Positions 30,671-41,255 of a stretch of DNA of 64,000 nt are shown in pieces. The position numbers and the translations under genes are program-made. A model generated the notes under the pieces. It was not told where the DNA came from. It did not search any database and was given only the letters and a program-made list of their open reading frames with translations. Positions within the stretch are counted from its first letter, which is position 1. Each line of letters starts with the position of its first letter. Source of the DNA: Zymoseptoria tritici IPO323 (taxonomy: Eukaryota; Ascomycota; Dothideomycetes; Mycosphaerellales; Mycosphaerellaceae); assembly GCF_000219625.1 (NCBI RefSeq), contig NC_018215.1, positions 2,816,012 through 2,880,011 on the forward strand, written 5' to 3'.

Positions 30671-33600
30671 ATAGCGACTTAGATGCTAAGGATTCTAAGT
30701 CGTCTGTCGCGTCGCCCTTATTACTTAGGACCCCTCCTAATACTTAACTTAACTACCTTAACGCTATAGGACCAAACCTTTTAGTTACCTCTAGACGCTT
30801 AGGTTTAAGTAAGCATTCTGTTAAGGCCAAGTTCCTGTTCGACACTAGGGCTACGCGTATATACGTCTTACGAACGATCGCGGACCAGTTTCCGGAGGCT
30901 TAAGTAGCTATAGATTCCCAGACCGTAGTTCTGCCTAACGGCATAGCAATAGAGACAACCCTTAGGGTTAAGCTGCCTTACTAGCTGCGTAACTTTAAGG
31001 GGGAAATCACTACCCGAGTGCTTAATCTCGCTAATCACGAGGTAATCCTTAGCCTTAAATAGTTTAGGCAGTATTGCCCGACTATTAATTTCTTTACGAA
31101 CAAGGTGTACTTATACGACAACGGTGTCAAGTATGCTATACTATGCTCTGGATACGCTCCTAACTTAAGGAGCGTTCCGGTAGATAAGGACCTCTGTTCC
31201 CTTAAGGAACTGGAGGATTTACTTAACGTTAATCCCGACATGCCCTTATATCTCTTGAACATAGATGAATACCAGGAGCGGCAACAGGAGAGGGAACGCG
31301 ATCCTAAGGACGACCCTATGTCCCTTGAGGAAGACGACGTTCCTCCTCCCTTAAGTGAGGAACCTAGCTTAAGCCGCATTATCCTAGACAACAGGGATCT
31401 GTTTAGATCTTCCTTGCCTAACAAGCTACCGAAGGACCGGTTTATTGTGCATTTAATCGACACCGGGGACTACAAGCCGATTAATTAACAGCCTTACTAG
31501 CTGTCTTATGCCTAATCGCTTAAACAGGAGTCTTAAATCGAGGAACTCTAGAAGCGTAGGTTAATTAACAAATCCTAATCGGCTTAGGGAAGCCCTGTAT
31601 TACTTGTACCTAAGCTAGGAGGGAAATGGCGAATGTGCGTTAATTTCAGGGCTCTAAACAACGCCACCGTTAAGGATCGATTCCCCCTGCCTCGGATTTC
31701 CGACTGCTTAGATGCATTTTATAGTTTAAGGTACTTTACTAAGATTAACTTAACCTCCGGGTTCTGGCAATTAAAAGTAAAGGAAGAGGACTAGCACAAG
31801 ACAGCATTTAACACTCGCTAGGGCAAATACTACTTTAAGGTAATGCCTTTTAGCTTATACAATGCACTAGTAAGCTTCTAGAGCTTGATGAACGAAGCCC
31901 TAAGAAAGCACCTTTACAAGATGTATATAGTTTACTTAGACGACATCGTGATCTTCTCCGAGACCTTGGAAGAGCACGAAGTCCACTTAAAGGAAGTCCT
32001 GGATATCCTGCGATCACAAGAGCTATATTGCTCCCCTAAGAAATGCTATATTAGGGTTAAGGAATTCGACTTCTGTAGGCACCGAGTAAGCTACAATTAA
32101 GTCAGGCCTATAGAAGACAAGATCTCTATTATTAGAGACTAGCCACAGCCGACTAACGCTTAAGAAGTGCGGTAGTTTATTAGGCTAGCTTCCTTCTACC
32201 GCAAGTACGTTAGAAACTTTGCTAGGCACGCTGCTCCACTATTAGACCTCCTTAAGGAAGATGACTTGCTACTGCGTGCTAAGAAGAAGCGCCCTATTAA
32301 GTAGACTGCCTAGTGCACTATCGCTTTTGCGAAGCTTAAGGAAGCCCTATGCAGCGAGCTAGTGCTAATTATGCCAGACACTAAGAAGCCCTTTATTATT
32401 AAAACGGATGCAAGTAAGTAGGCGCTTAGTGCAGTCCTGCATTAAGCTAACTCTAATAGGAAATTGCATCCGGTAGCTTTCGAGGGCCGCAAGCTGCAAG
32501 GGGCAGAACTAAACTATCTAGTGCACGAGAAGGAGCTCCTTACTATTAAGGAAGCCCTTCGAAAATAGAACTACTACATCGACAATAGGACTAAGACTTA
32601 AGTAATTACGGATCACTACAGCCTACAGTACCTAAAAACCTCGAAGACTCTAACTAAGCGGCTTGCACGCTAGATTAAGGAGTTTTAAGCTTACAACATC
32701 GACATCCGCTACCGCAAGGGGAGTAAGGCCATAGTCCCTAATGCCCTCTCCCGCCGGCCGGACTTAATAGAAGGTACCCTAGCCAACATGGCCGGGGAGG
32801 GTTCTACATAGCCTAGGGATTAATTACTTGAACCCGCGGACTTCTTGACCGCTTTGCCTTACTCCTTTAAGGAGAACGCTACAAGGGGGACGATTATACG
32901 AGGATTCTCCGAGCGTAAGGTAGTTAATAGAGTAATCTATTTCAAAACTACAGGGGAGATGCCCGAGAACAAGAAGCTGAGCCGCTTAATTAAAAAGAAG
33001 GTGTCAGATCTTGTCCTTAAGGACGACCTCCTGTATTATCGCGAGGCTGATAGAAGCCTTGTACCCTACGTAGATCCGGAATTCCGGTAGGACTTCCTTA
33101 AGCGCTGCTATAATAACTACGGGTACTTCGCACTGCCCGGCGTCTGCAGCATTCTTCGAGCGAGGGGCTAGTGGTAGTTACTTAAACAGGATGTTTATGA
33201 CTACGCTTCCACTTGCCCTTAGTGTTAAGCCACAAAGAAGAAGTCCCGGAGTCCCCTGTAGGAGCCGCGCTTCTACCAAGCTAATTCTAAGCTTAAGCTA
33301 TTTAAGCGCTAGGCGATTAATGTTGTCGGTCTAATGCTTATTACACTTAATAGTAACAAGTACATTATTACAGCCGTGGATTATGCTACTAGTTAGCCGG
33401 TTGCAAGGGCTACCTCGAATTAAGAAACTAAGACGGTCGCTCGTTTTGTTTAAGAAGAGATCTATGCGAACTTTGGACCCCTAAGGGAAGTCCTTAGTAA
33501 CAATAGATCCAACTTTATAAGCAAGGCGTTTGATATCCTTATAGATACCCTTTAAGCTAACTATAGGCTAACGACGCCCTACTATCCTCGCACGAACGGG

Positions 33601-34283
33601 AAGGTTGAGGCCTTAAACGGTGTTCTCGGCCGGATCCTCTCTAAGATGTGCTATAGTAAAAACGTGCACGCTTAGGACTTGTACCTTCCTAAGGCGCTGT
33701 ATTTAAGCCGAATCCGGGCCTAGTCCGGTTGTAGATACAGCCCCTTCTTCCTCTTGTTCGGCCAGCAACCCCGAATACTTGAGGATTATCCGTACCTACG
33801 TCCGATGCAGCTTAAGCCCGAGGATCCTAAATCCAGGCATTAAGTAATGCAGAACGCCAGGACGATTGCCGCAGAAAAGCTGCTTGCGAAAGCAGTAAGA
33901 GCCGGCGCTATCAGTAGACACACCTTTAAGGAAACTAATAGCAAGTTTATCGAGGGAGACTTTGTTCTTGTCTCAAATAAGACTAAGACGAAGCTCTAGC
34001 CGACCTTCGTAGGTCCCTTTAAGGTAATTAAGCGAAGCTGGCTTAGTACGTATACCTTGGAGTCCCACGACGGGTCTGTAGTTAAGCATTAAGTGCATAG
34101 TAATCGCCTGATCCGCGCCAACTGCACCAGTTTTAGGGACTGGCAGAAGCGCTGTGGACAGGAGATTTCACTTAAGGCCGCTGGCCAGGAGTTTAAGGAC
34201 TCCTTGCGTAATGATCTTACACTTGATCCACGCTTGAGTTTCTCCACTCTAGCGACTATCCCCAAGCAGAAGTGGGACAGATG
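30670..34283 (+). pseudogene. pol: Element A pol (PR-RT-RNaseH-IN), RIP-inactivated
   Basis: Protease block FDTRAT at about 30840 (normally D-T/S-G-A). The RT follows, with GGKWRMCVNFRALN, FPLPRISDCLDAFYS and the active site YLDDIVIFSETLEEH (31930-31985). The RNase H part is near 32400-32750 (FIIKTDAS; NALSRRPD). The integrase HHCC region is near 33070-33240 and its core about 33310-33650. The core reads NVVGLM and SNNRSNF where D is expected at both catalytic positions, while the Glu of NGKVEALN remains. Numerous TAA/TAG interruptions follow former CAA, CAG and TGG codons. The C-terminal region (EGDFVLVSNKTKTKL...FKVIKRSWLSTYTLES) is the usual integrase tail. Confidence 0.88.
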
Positions 34284-34875
34284 AGATCCGAAGGAAGCAT
34301 AGAGATGTTTCACGCGCGAATCGAGACAATGCCAAGGAGGTAGAGAAACTTGAGGCTACTCTCGAAAAGAAACGTCTTAGGGAGCTAAAGAAGTCAGCAC
34401 CCTCAAGTCAGCCGGTTATGCATCCGGTAAATGCAGCAGCAACATTAAGGGAAGACGCTTAAGTTAACCCTGTTGCAGCAACTGTTCCTGTCCCTATAGA
34501 GCCTGTTGTAGAAGAAACGGAAGAGGAACTACTTATAATCCCTTCCGAGCTCTAGGAGACTCTACTTAAACCCTAAGGGGAGTCGGGTAATAACGAGGAC
34601 ACTATTGTAGTTGTTCCCCGTTAACGACCACCCTAGAACACAAGGGAAGCTCCTCGTAATCCTGCGGTGCAGCCACGAAGGAAGCTAACCTTCAAGTCCA
34701 AACGAAAGGTTAATGCGAGGGCCTAAGTTTAATAGATCCCCTGGAGGGTTTTCATTTTATGTTTTTATACTTGAGGCCAGTCCTTAAGTGCTATTATACA
34801 TTTATTTCGCGCTAGCTTTCTAGCGTCGTATCGCATTGCATCGCATGCACAGCCCAGCAAATAAGGGGGCTTAGA

Positions 34876-37272
34876 AAAAAGAAAAACAAGAAAAACAACG
34901 CTTTTGGTGCTCCTGCTTGAGCCCACGAATCTTCCACCGATCCTACTTGGACCCGAATTAACCCTTCTTAGCCTGCTCCCTCTTGGCATCTTCTTCCTTC
35001 TTGGTAATAAGCTGCGTCTTAAGGGCTGACATTACCGCCTGCAAGTGCAGCATCTAAGGAGTAATGCCTTAATTAGCCCTAAGACGCACTTAAGCCCGCG
35101 AGAGAGCCATCTAGACGACTTAATACACGGAGTAGCGCTTGTTAAAGCGGTTGCGGTAGAGCTACTCGATGTGCTCCGTGTACACGCGCGTACGTTAGCT
35201 TCCTTAAGGAACTGTTAGGCCCTCTGCGCCGTATGCCTAACGCCTATTGTCAGCCCGAGGAGCCGTGCCAAAAAACAGGTTCCCCTAGGTAGCGAAACCG
35301 CTTAAGGGGAGCACTAGCTCGTGTACAAGGCGGCTAGAGAAGGTTGGAATTAGGTCGTAATTATTAGTTAAGCCGGTCCGTGCTAGTATTAAGGTCTGAT
35401 TAATGGCGTATAAGAGCCTCTCTCCTTCGTACATCAGATCCACGAAATCCTCCGCCGCATTATAGAACGGTGGGCTTAGAGATTGACGAGCTGGAGCTAG
35501 TGCGTTTCGAACCGGAGCTTAAACAGGAGCGGGCATAGTGCTCGGCCGAGGAGGCGGGCCCCGACGAGTACTTAAACTAGGGGGCCCTGGCGCTGGAGTG
35601 CCTTAACGATTGCCTGTCGGGAAGAGGGCGGGGCCAGGCCTAGAGGAGCCTTGTTGCCCTATGCGGAAGAGTAGAGGTGCGTTGGCCGGACGGGTCGTAC
35701 GCCCAGCTTAAGGGTTGTCGCGGCGATACATGTTATCTATAGTTATAGGCATTCCTTAGGCGTAGTTCTTAGGAAGCTAGAAGGACAAAGGCCTAGCACC
35801 CGGAGACCCACCGAACCCCCTTAAAGGATCTAAGTAAGGACGCTCTGGCCGCGAAGGAGTAGTGTCCATCTCCTTACGAGCAGACAAAGGACCCCTTAAG
35901 TTAGGAGAACGAGCTGCGACAGCTATCAAGTTAATGTCCTCTATGTCGGCGATATTCGTCTAACTAGTAAGGAATAAGTTGAGCAGCTGCGTAACTCTAC
36001 CGGATCCAGAATCGAAAGGTCTAGGGCTAGAAGGCGTCGGGCTTAAGGGCACTTGGATAGGCTCTTCTAGGAGCGGAATTAAGACTTCCTCCTTAAAGTC
36101 CACCTACTCGTCCTCCGCATCGTCATTACCTTCCTTAGCCTTCGGGTTCCTCTTCTTAGTCCTAGTCTTTCCCTAGAGTTTAGAATCTCCAACCGAACAG
36201 CGATCGTAGTAGTTAGTGTAGCTATAGTTAGCATAGCAGCTAAAGCAGCCTCTACTACTACGGCATAACTTAAAGGGACCAGCCTTGCGCTTGCCGGACT
36301 CGCAGCTACAGTTGCCTTCTTAAGGGCTGCTACCGAGAGCTTAAGTAAAAAGAGAGACTAGACGCTATTACTTGCAGGCCCTAATAAGGTAACCGTCCGA
36401 TTTACGCTAGTCTAAGCTGCGCAGATCGCCCAGCTTAAACGCTTAAAGTCTATCGATTAAGGCATTAAGTTAGGAAATCGTAAAGGCAGCTAGAAATTGC
36501 CGAAGGTACTTAATAGGCGCATTCGACACTATAATCAGACAATACATCACTTCCCTTATCTATACGTCCGTAACCGCGATGCGATTAGAGGCTAGGCTAG
36601 GAGTAAGGAGAGCTTTAAGTCGAGCGCCGACAGAGGCGTGCATAGCAGTGCTATTAATGTTTCCTTAAGGGTCGAAGCGATCTAGCTTAGGGTACAAGCT
36701 ACGAAGATCCGGAGAGCGGTTAAGGACGTTGCGAGGCATCGTAGGGTCCCAACCTTGTGCGGCAGTGCGACTCCTTAAGCTACGGCCCTAGTTCGCTAGT
36801 TAAGGGTTGCGCTAAGGGATTTCGTAATTGTTGCTTGTAGGAGCCCGTGTGCCTAGTAGCTTAGACCTAAGGCTTAAGGCAGACATGTTAAGCCCATCTC
36901 GATAAGCATCGTATGCCGACTTGTGACCGGTAGCTTGCTTATACCCGAATTTAGTGTACTCTATGCGGTCACGCCGAGACATAACATTAGGCTGGACGTA
37001 GAGTTTCCTTAAAGCGAACTTGTCTATTAATTCTTAGGTGGCAGCAGCTCGTAACGGCTGCTTCTTGCTGCTTAAGACCGAGCCGAATGCTTAAGTTAAC
37101 ATCCTTACATCCAAGTATCCGCGCTTAACTATCTTAATAGCACTTTAAACAGCCTTCGCAGGAGGGAACTTAGGGGCTAGTTTGCGAGGAGATCGGCGGA
37201 GCTACTTGTCGACCTTGTCGTCCTTGCTCTTGTCGTCTTTCTTGCGCTTGTCTTCGTCACCCTTCGCTATAG
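34876..37272 (-). pseudogene. Antisense ORF of unknown function inside element A
   Basis: Between pol and the 3' LTR, the minus strand can be read in one frame for about 800 codons, broken only by TAA/TAG at former CAA/CAG/TGG codons. The presumed start is ATA at 37270 (A-K-G-D-E-D-K-R-K-K; ATG to ATA is the RIP-type change). It begins with a Lys/Asp-rich leader and a conserved-looking block RRDRIEYTKFGYKQATGH. Near 36250 there is a Cys-rich patch (LCRSSRGCFSC...YDRC, where several Tyr may be former His). A proline-rich middle follows, and the charged C-terminus ends near 34876. I do not recognise a family. It is not env-like (no signal peptide or TM) and is not gag-pol. Confidence 0.6.
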
Positions 37273-37686
37273 CGACTGTTGCTTAAGGTGTGTTATAAGG
37301 TTGTAAGGTGTAGTAATCGTAGACTGTGTAAAGGTCTAAGGAAAAGGGAAGGAAAGGGTTGCGGAAGTTAATAAAAGAGAGAGGGTTTGAAAAGAAGAAC
37401 GCAGTCGCTTTTGTGCCCTTAAAGGGGCGACCTACTAGTAAATTCGACTACGTGCTAGCAGTTACTAGCTTAAGGCTTGTGATAGTACGTGAATTGGATT
37501 ATTCACCTGCTGGAATCAGCTGGACTTGCACTTAAGCCCTTACCTTCCGAGCAATCACGGACCTCCTAGATTACGCTCGTTTATTCGAGATTACGCACAC
37601 CTACTTAAGAGCATTGGCATATGACCTGAGCCTTCAATTAAGGTTGTCACGAACGCTTAAGGTCACGCATTCACCAAAGGGGAGGA

Positions 37687-37862
37687 TGTTCAAAAACACC
37701 AAAAAAACCTCGCTTAGGTTTACTTAAACCCTTGAAGCCTTAGGCACCGTTTCACTTGAAGGCCCTTCATTATCATATAACTCGCTCGTTTTAGTTAGTC
37801 TATATAGCTTGAGGGCCTCCGCCCTCATAAATGAGTATCATTCTTTTTCCGCTTTTTGATCA
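37687..37862 (+). repeat. 3' LTR of element A
   Basis: 176 bp, co-linear with 28502-28677; nearly all differences are transitions at CpA/TpG dinucleotides, in both directions, so the two LTRs were mutated independently. Confidence 0.9.
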
Positions 37863-38290
37863 CACGCTGTATATCCGCTGATTCTCTGGCGGTGCTTCAC
37901 TTCTGCAACACGAGGCAACACACAGCAGCTTGTTGTAAAAGGTGCCACGAGAGTGATAGTAGCAGTATACATCACTTCGGAACAGGGTCGATTCGATACT
38001 GTCTTGGAAGGAGGGAATTCTACGTAAACTTATTATACCGTCGAGTTCCTCCTCCCCCTTTCTTCGCCAGAAGGTAGGGATCATACGGGCTCAACCTGGC
38101 TCAAACGAGATTAAAAGGCCTCAGTAGGGGTGTATGTGCCGCTGAGGCAGGGGATCAGATGCGGATTGTCGGCATTCGACGGAGGCATGCCATGTGATCT
38201 GCACGGCGTGATGTCGATCAAGGCGAGGAACCCCAGACGAGGACTTGCATCGAGATTTTGACGGGCAAGGATCGATGGAGTTACAGCATG

Positions 38291-38430
38291 ACGCATCGGA
38301 GTAGCCGCCGTTCCAGCCTTGTCTAAGGTTACGTGGCCTGTTAACAAGGAAGCAGACCAATCGAGTGATTCGAGCCCTTGGTATAGTTCTACCCTTGACA
38401 TTGCAAAGAGCGGTGGCTACTCCGATGCGT
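38291..38430. repeat. Imperfect 20-bp inverted repeat, 100-bp spacer
   Basis: ACGCATCGGAGTAGCCGCCG at 38291-38310 pairs with CGGTGGCTACTCCGATGCGT at 38411-38430 at 19 of 20 positions. Could be the arms of a small non-autonomous DNA element or a regulatory hairpin; no flanking duplication was identified. Confidence 0.7.
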
Positions 38431-38665
38431 TCACACGCTATGTTCTAATGCTCAAATGAAATTCGGAGTAGACTTACCTCGTATCATCAGCACGTGGGGA
38501 TTTGCCAGAACAGGGATCGAGAACCTCAACCTTGACACCCGGCCATTCTATTGTTCTCGGGCCAGCTTTCATGGGTGGTTTGACCAATGCGTTCCTCACG
38601 AGCCGCGGCTCACGCTACGCAGGAGCACGCCTGTCGGGTCGACGAATTAGTGTCTTTGCTGCCTC

Positions 38666-38671
38666 TATAAA
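38666..38671 (+). promoter_or_regulatory. Candidate TATA box of the small secreted protein gene
   Basis: CTCTATAAAG lies about 125 bp before the ATG at 38795, followed by a pyrimidine-rich leader. Confidence 0.4.
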
Positions 38672-38794
38672 GTAAGCCTTCGCAGCCATCTTTCCTCTTC
38701 CCTTTCATCACACCGGCCCTTCTTCAAGACTGTTTCGGCTACCCCGAACGCCCCTCCAGACTCTATCGACCACTTCCCTCCTACGCGACCGACT

Positions 38795-39001
38795 ATGAAG
38801 CTCATATATCTTCTCATCGCCTCCTTCGCTACTGCTACGTATGCCTGCGCAGCCTTCAATGTTTGCATTTGCCGCGACAACAACTCCGGCAAAAAATGCA
38901 CCTGCGAATCCGATGATTATAACAAGTGTGCCTGCCCCGATGGCAAAACCGTCGTCGGCTGCAAATTTTGGCCTTACCACGCTTGCCATGGATGCCCCTA
39001 G
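38795..39001 (+). CDS. Small secreted cysteine-rich protein (effector-like)
   Basis: 68-residue ORF with a clear signal peptide (MKLIYLLIASFATATYA) and a mature part of about 50 residues containing ten cysteines, including CICRD, CTCESDD, CACPDG and CHGCP. Even Cys number and spacing suggest five disulphides. No family is recognised. It sits alone in an accessory, transposon-flanked subtelomeric region, the usual setting of fungal apoplastic effectors, but a role in host interaction, antimicrobial activity or cell-wall protection is only inference. It is a single exon ending in TAG at 38999-39001; the + frame overlapping it (38841-39482) starts inside it and is a shadow. Confidence 0.75.
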   Translation: MKLIYLLIASFATATYACAAFNVCICRDNNSGKKCTCESDDYNKCACPDGKTVVGCKFWPYHACHGCP

Positions 39002-39636
39002 GAAGCAGGCTCTGGCTGAGTCGACGCGACTTTACACTTGCATTTCCGCAAAACGCAGTAGGTCTACCCTGATCCCATCTCGACAGAACGACAGAGTGTC
39101 CTTTGACGTTTCCTCTGCAAAGTTTCCGGAATTGTTCACAGACAATCGTACCGACCGTCGCTCCACCAGGCTCGTGCACCCCACTCGCTGCGCCAGCAGT
39201 AGCCTCACCGACCATCGCATCGACTTCAATCGCACCGACTTCCATCGCACCGACTTCCATCGCACCGTCAATCGCTCCACCACCTCGTTCTTCACCATCG
39301 ATCATGTCCACGCTGTCGCTTCGGCCACCTGTCCTGCTCTCGATTGCTCGACCTGTACCGGTCGTATCGATCCAGTTCCTTCTTGGGCGTGTTTTCCTCC
39401 TGCTCCTCGACAAGTACCATGTCCGTTGTATATAGCAACAATACCACGAGGACGTGGTGAATGGAGGAGGGGCCATGTGTAACGGCCCAGCTTGATTGCT
39501 GCCTCAGCTCTTTAATATAAAGGACCTTTTTCCTTGGACTCTATCGAACTTCTTCAGTCTTGAACGTGTCTCTTATTCGGGCCGTATTTGTGGTATCGCG
39601 CAAACCGTGTTGGCGAATAGCATTCCGGTCACGGAG
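39002..39636. other. Intergenic region with 15-bp tandem repeat
   Basis: Long overlapping ORFs exist on both strands (for example - 38856-39476), but they are created by the repeat at 39214-39270 and C-rich composition. A TATA-like TTAATATAAAG lies near 39512. Confidence 0.4.
39214..39270. repeat. 15-bp tandem repeat, nearly four copies
   Basis: ATCGCATCGACTTCA, ATCGCACCGACTTCC, ATCGCACCGACTTCC and a partial fourth ATCGCACCGTCA. All three frames remain open across it on both strands, which explains several spurious ORFs. Confidence 0.85.
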
Positions 39637-39795
39637 ATGGACGGACTCGAACGTGAGATGATCAACATGTCGCTGCTTCTCGCCACGCTTCCCGAAGAGT
39701 CATATCGTGCCATCATTCATCACTTGAATTTGTCATTGGTCCACGCACTCTTCTCGACCGATCACGACTTGCAGACGCGGTCGCGCTCCGCGTGA
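39637..39795 (+). pseudogene. Truncated F-box family copy
   Basis: ATG 39637 opens 52 codons whose core LLATLPEESYRAIIHHLNLSLVHAL aligns with the F-box of the three downstream genes (TLPEELCCEIVGHLNMPSIIAL). The frame then stops and no cysteine-rich part follows before 40247. It is best read as a decayed first member of the tandem array, although a very short F-box protein cannot be excluded. Confidence 0.65.
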
Positions 39796-40246
39796 GGCAA
39801 CACGAAAGTATCGACTGGAGTCGTTCGTTCTCGATTACTTCAGGCACCCATGAAATCGCCGGACTCTCGCTGCCGCTTTTCGCCGTTGGTGTCGTTGCTC
39901 CCAGACCTCCGTGCTAGGAAGAACTGCCGGTGAATCGTACGGTACCTAAGTTGTGGCCGCCGGCCTTGGTTCTGTTGTTATCGTCAGAGACACGGAGGAA
40001 GTTGGAGACTTCGTCGGGCAGTCTCAGCGTTAAGCCAGGATCCAGGATATTCCTCTCCTTATCACGCCTGAAGCTAGGTTCTCCGCACCTTGCGTCATTG
40101 GACTGGCAAGTCAACGTGTCTTTGTGACGGCTTTTGGGCGCTGCTTCTCCCGAACACACCCACCCAACTCACCATCTCTCCTACGTTGCAAAGCGAACCG
40201 TACAGCAGCACACCTTCCCTCAGCCAACGCAACTTCCGCTCAAAGC
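39796..40246. other. Intergenic region within F-box array
   Basis: 451 bp of unassigned sequence, perhaps the remnant 3' half of the 39637 copy; no cysteine-rich motif was detected. Promoter of the gene at 40247. Confidence 0.4.
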
Positions 40247-40861
40247 ATGGAGATCAATGGAAACAAACCTGCGAGCCTTGATACGCTTCCCGAAGAACTG
40301 TGTTGCGAAATTGTTGGGCATCTGAACATGCCATCGATCATCGCACTTTCCCAAACGAGCAATTTCTTTCGTCGAGTCGCAAACCCGCGGGACAGCACTC
40401 GCAGAACTCTGCTTGAGAGCTTTTTGCGCGAAGCACAAGGATTCAAACGTTGGCAAGGGAAAGGCTTAGCTTGTTTCTCGTGTCAGAAAGTACTGCACGA
40501 GGAACAGTTTGCCACGCCTCATACGAGAGGACCCCGCGGACGATTTGGATTTCGTCAACACAAGCGATTTTGCATGGCATGTGGACTCAACAACGGCTTG
40601 TACTCGCCTGGGAGTCAGGTCACAACGATGACAACACCTGGTGATTGCTCCCACAGGAAGTGCCGTCAGTGTGGGCGACTTCGTGGAACCGCTTGTTGGA
40701 GATGCTCGTTCTGCGACGAATGTGCTCAACTGCAGCAGGGTCAGACCTTGGGATACTCTAGAGAGAACTGCTACAGGGACTTCGGACATATGAACCCGTA
40801 CGCCGAGGATGATAACTCGGACGCAGCAAATCGATATCGAGAAGAACACCCAAGAGCATGA
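40247..40861 (+). CDS. F-box protein with cysteine-rich zinc-binding region (array member 1)
   Basis: 204 residues, single exon. The N-terminal F-box (LDTLPEELCCEIVGHLNMPSIIALSQTSNFFRRV, about 10-45) would bind Skp1 in an SCF ubiquitin ligase. It is followed by a helical linker and paired cysteines: CFSCQKVL, RFCMACGL, and CRQCGRLRGTACWRCSFCDECAQL, together enough for two to three zinc sites. It ends in SDAANRYREEHPRA. The array shares this architecture: F-box, W/DG(Y/F)ACF(T/S)C(K/R)KV, RFCxxCG, then CxxCxKLRGGxYCxxCxxCExC. The start was set by analogy with paralogues. Substrate is unknown. Confidence 0.8.
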   Translation: MEINGNKPASLDTLPEELCCEIVGHLNMPSIIALSQTSNFFRRVANPRDSTRRTLLESFLREAQGFKRWQGKGLACFSCQKVLHEEQFATPHTRGPRGRFGFRQHKRFCMACGLNNGLYSPGSQVTTMTTPGDCSHRKCRQCGRLRGTACWRCSFCDECAQLQQGQTLGYSRENCYRDFGHMNPYAEDDNSDAANRYREEHPRA

Positions 40862-41255
40862 ACCGAATACGGCCAACCCCAGCTGCACATTCATCGGCTT
40901 CCTCTTGTCTTTCATGATCTCGCCACGAATCCACGAGTTTCCGGCCGGCAGGCGATTTGCTTGAGAAATGAACACCCGAACCGCATAGATCTCTGTCGAT
41001 GATGAGCATACAATTTGCTCTGTCGCAGCGAGGAACCGCAGGCGCGACATGCAAAGAGACAACAACTGAATCCTAATGAACGAGCCGGCGTTCTGAATAC
41101 CGTGCCAGAGTGTGGGGCCACATCGGCTGTGGTAGCATCGAAGTCAACCTTCTGGGAATGACTCACAGAGAATCAGCCACTTGCCCTCCCATGGGGTTTT
41201 CGCACTCGCAAACTCCAGCTTCTTTTTCCTTCACCCGTACATCACCGAGTCCAAG
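40862..41255. other. Intergenic region within F-box array
   Basis: 394 bp; the first part (to about 40920) is also represented in the relic at 28040-28085. The rest is unassigned. Confidence 0.4.

Larger units (their letters stand above)
28502..37862 (+). mobile_element. Full-length RIP-mutated Ty3/gypsy LTR retrotransposon (element A)
   Basis: Two 176-bp LTRs (28502-28677, 37687-37862) starting TGTTCAAAAACACC and ending GATCA/AATCA flank 9 kb. The flanks share CACG, or ACACG if the terminal A is counted (28497-28501 and 37862-37866), as target duplication. Internal order is gag, protease, RT, RNase H, integrase, all on + and all interrupted by TAA/TAG; then a 2.4-kb segment holding an antisense frame. 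LTR differences are almost only C/T and G/A at CpA/TpG versus TpA, the signature of repeat-induced point mutation. The order RT-RNase H-integrase makes it Ty3/gypsy (Metaviridae-like), a fungal resident transposon. Confidence 0.93.
37863..38794. other. Intergenic region with inverted repeat
   Basis: 930 bp between element A and the small secreted protein gene. It contains the inverted repeat at 38291-38430 and the promoter of the next gene. Short ORFs are unsupported. Confidence 0.45.

Noticed and set aside
38856..39476. 206-codon minus-strand ORF opposite the small secreted protein
   Set aside because: Its openness stems from the 15-bp tandem repeat, a multiple of three; residues are repetitive Val-Gly-Ala-Met type and it is antisense to a cleaner gene.
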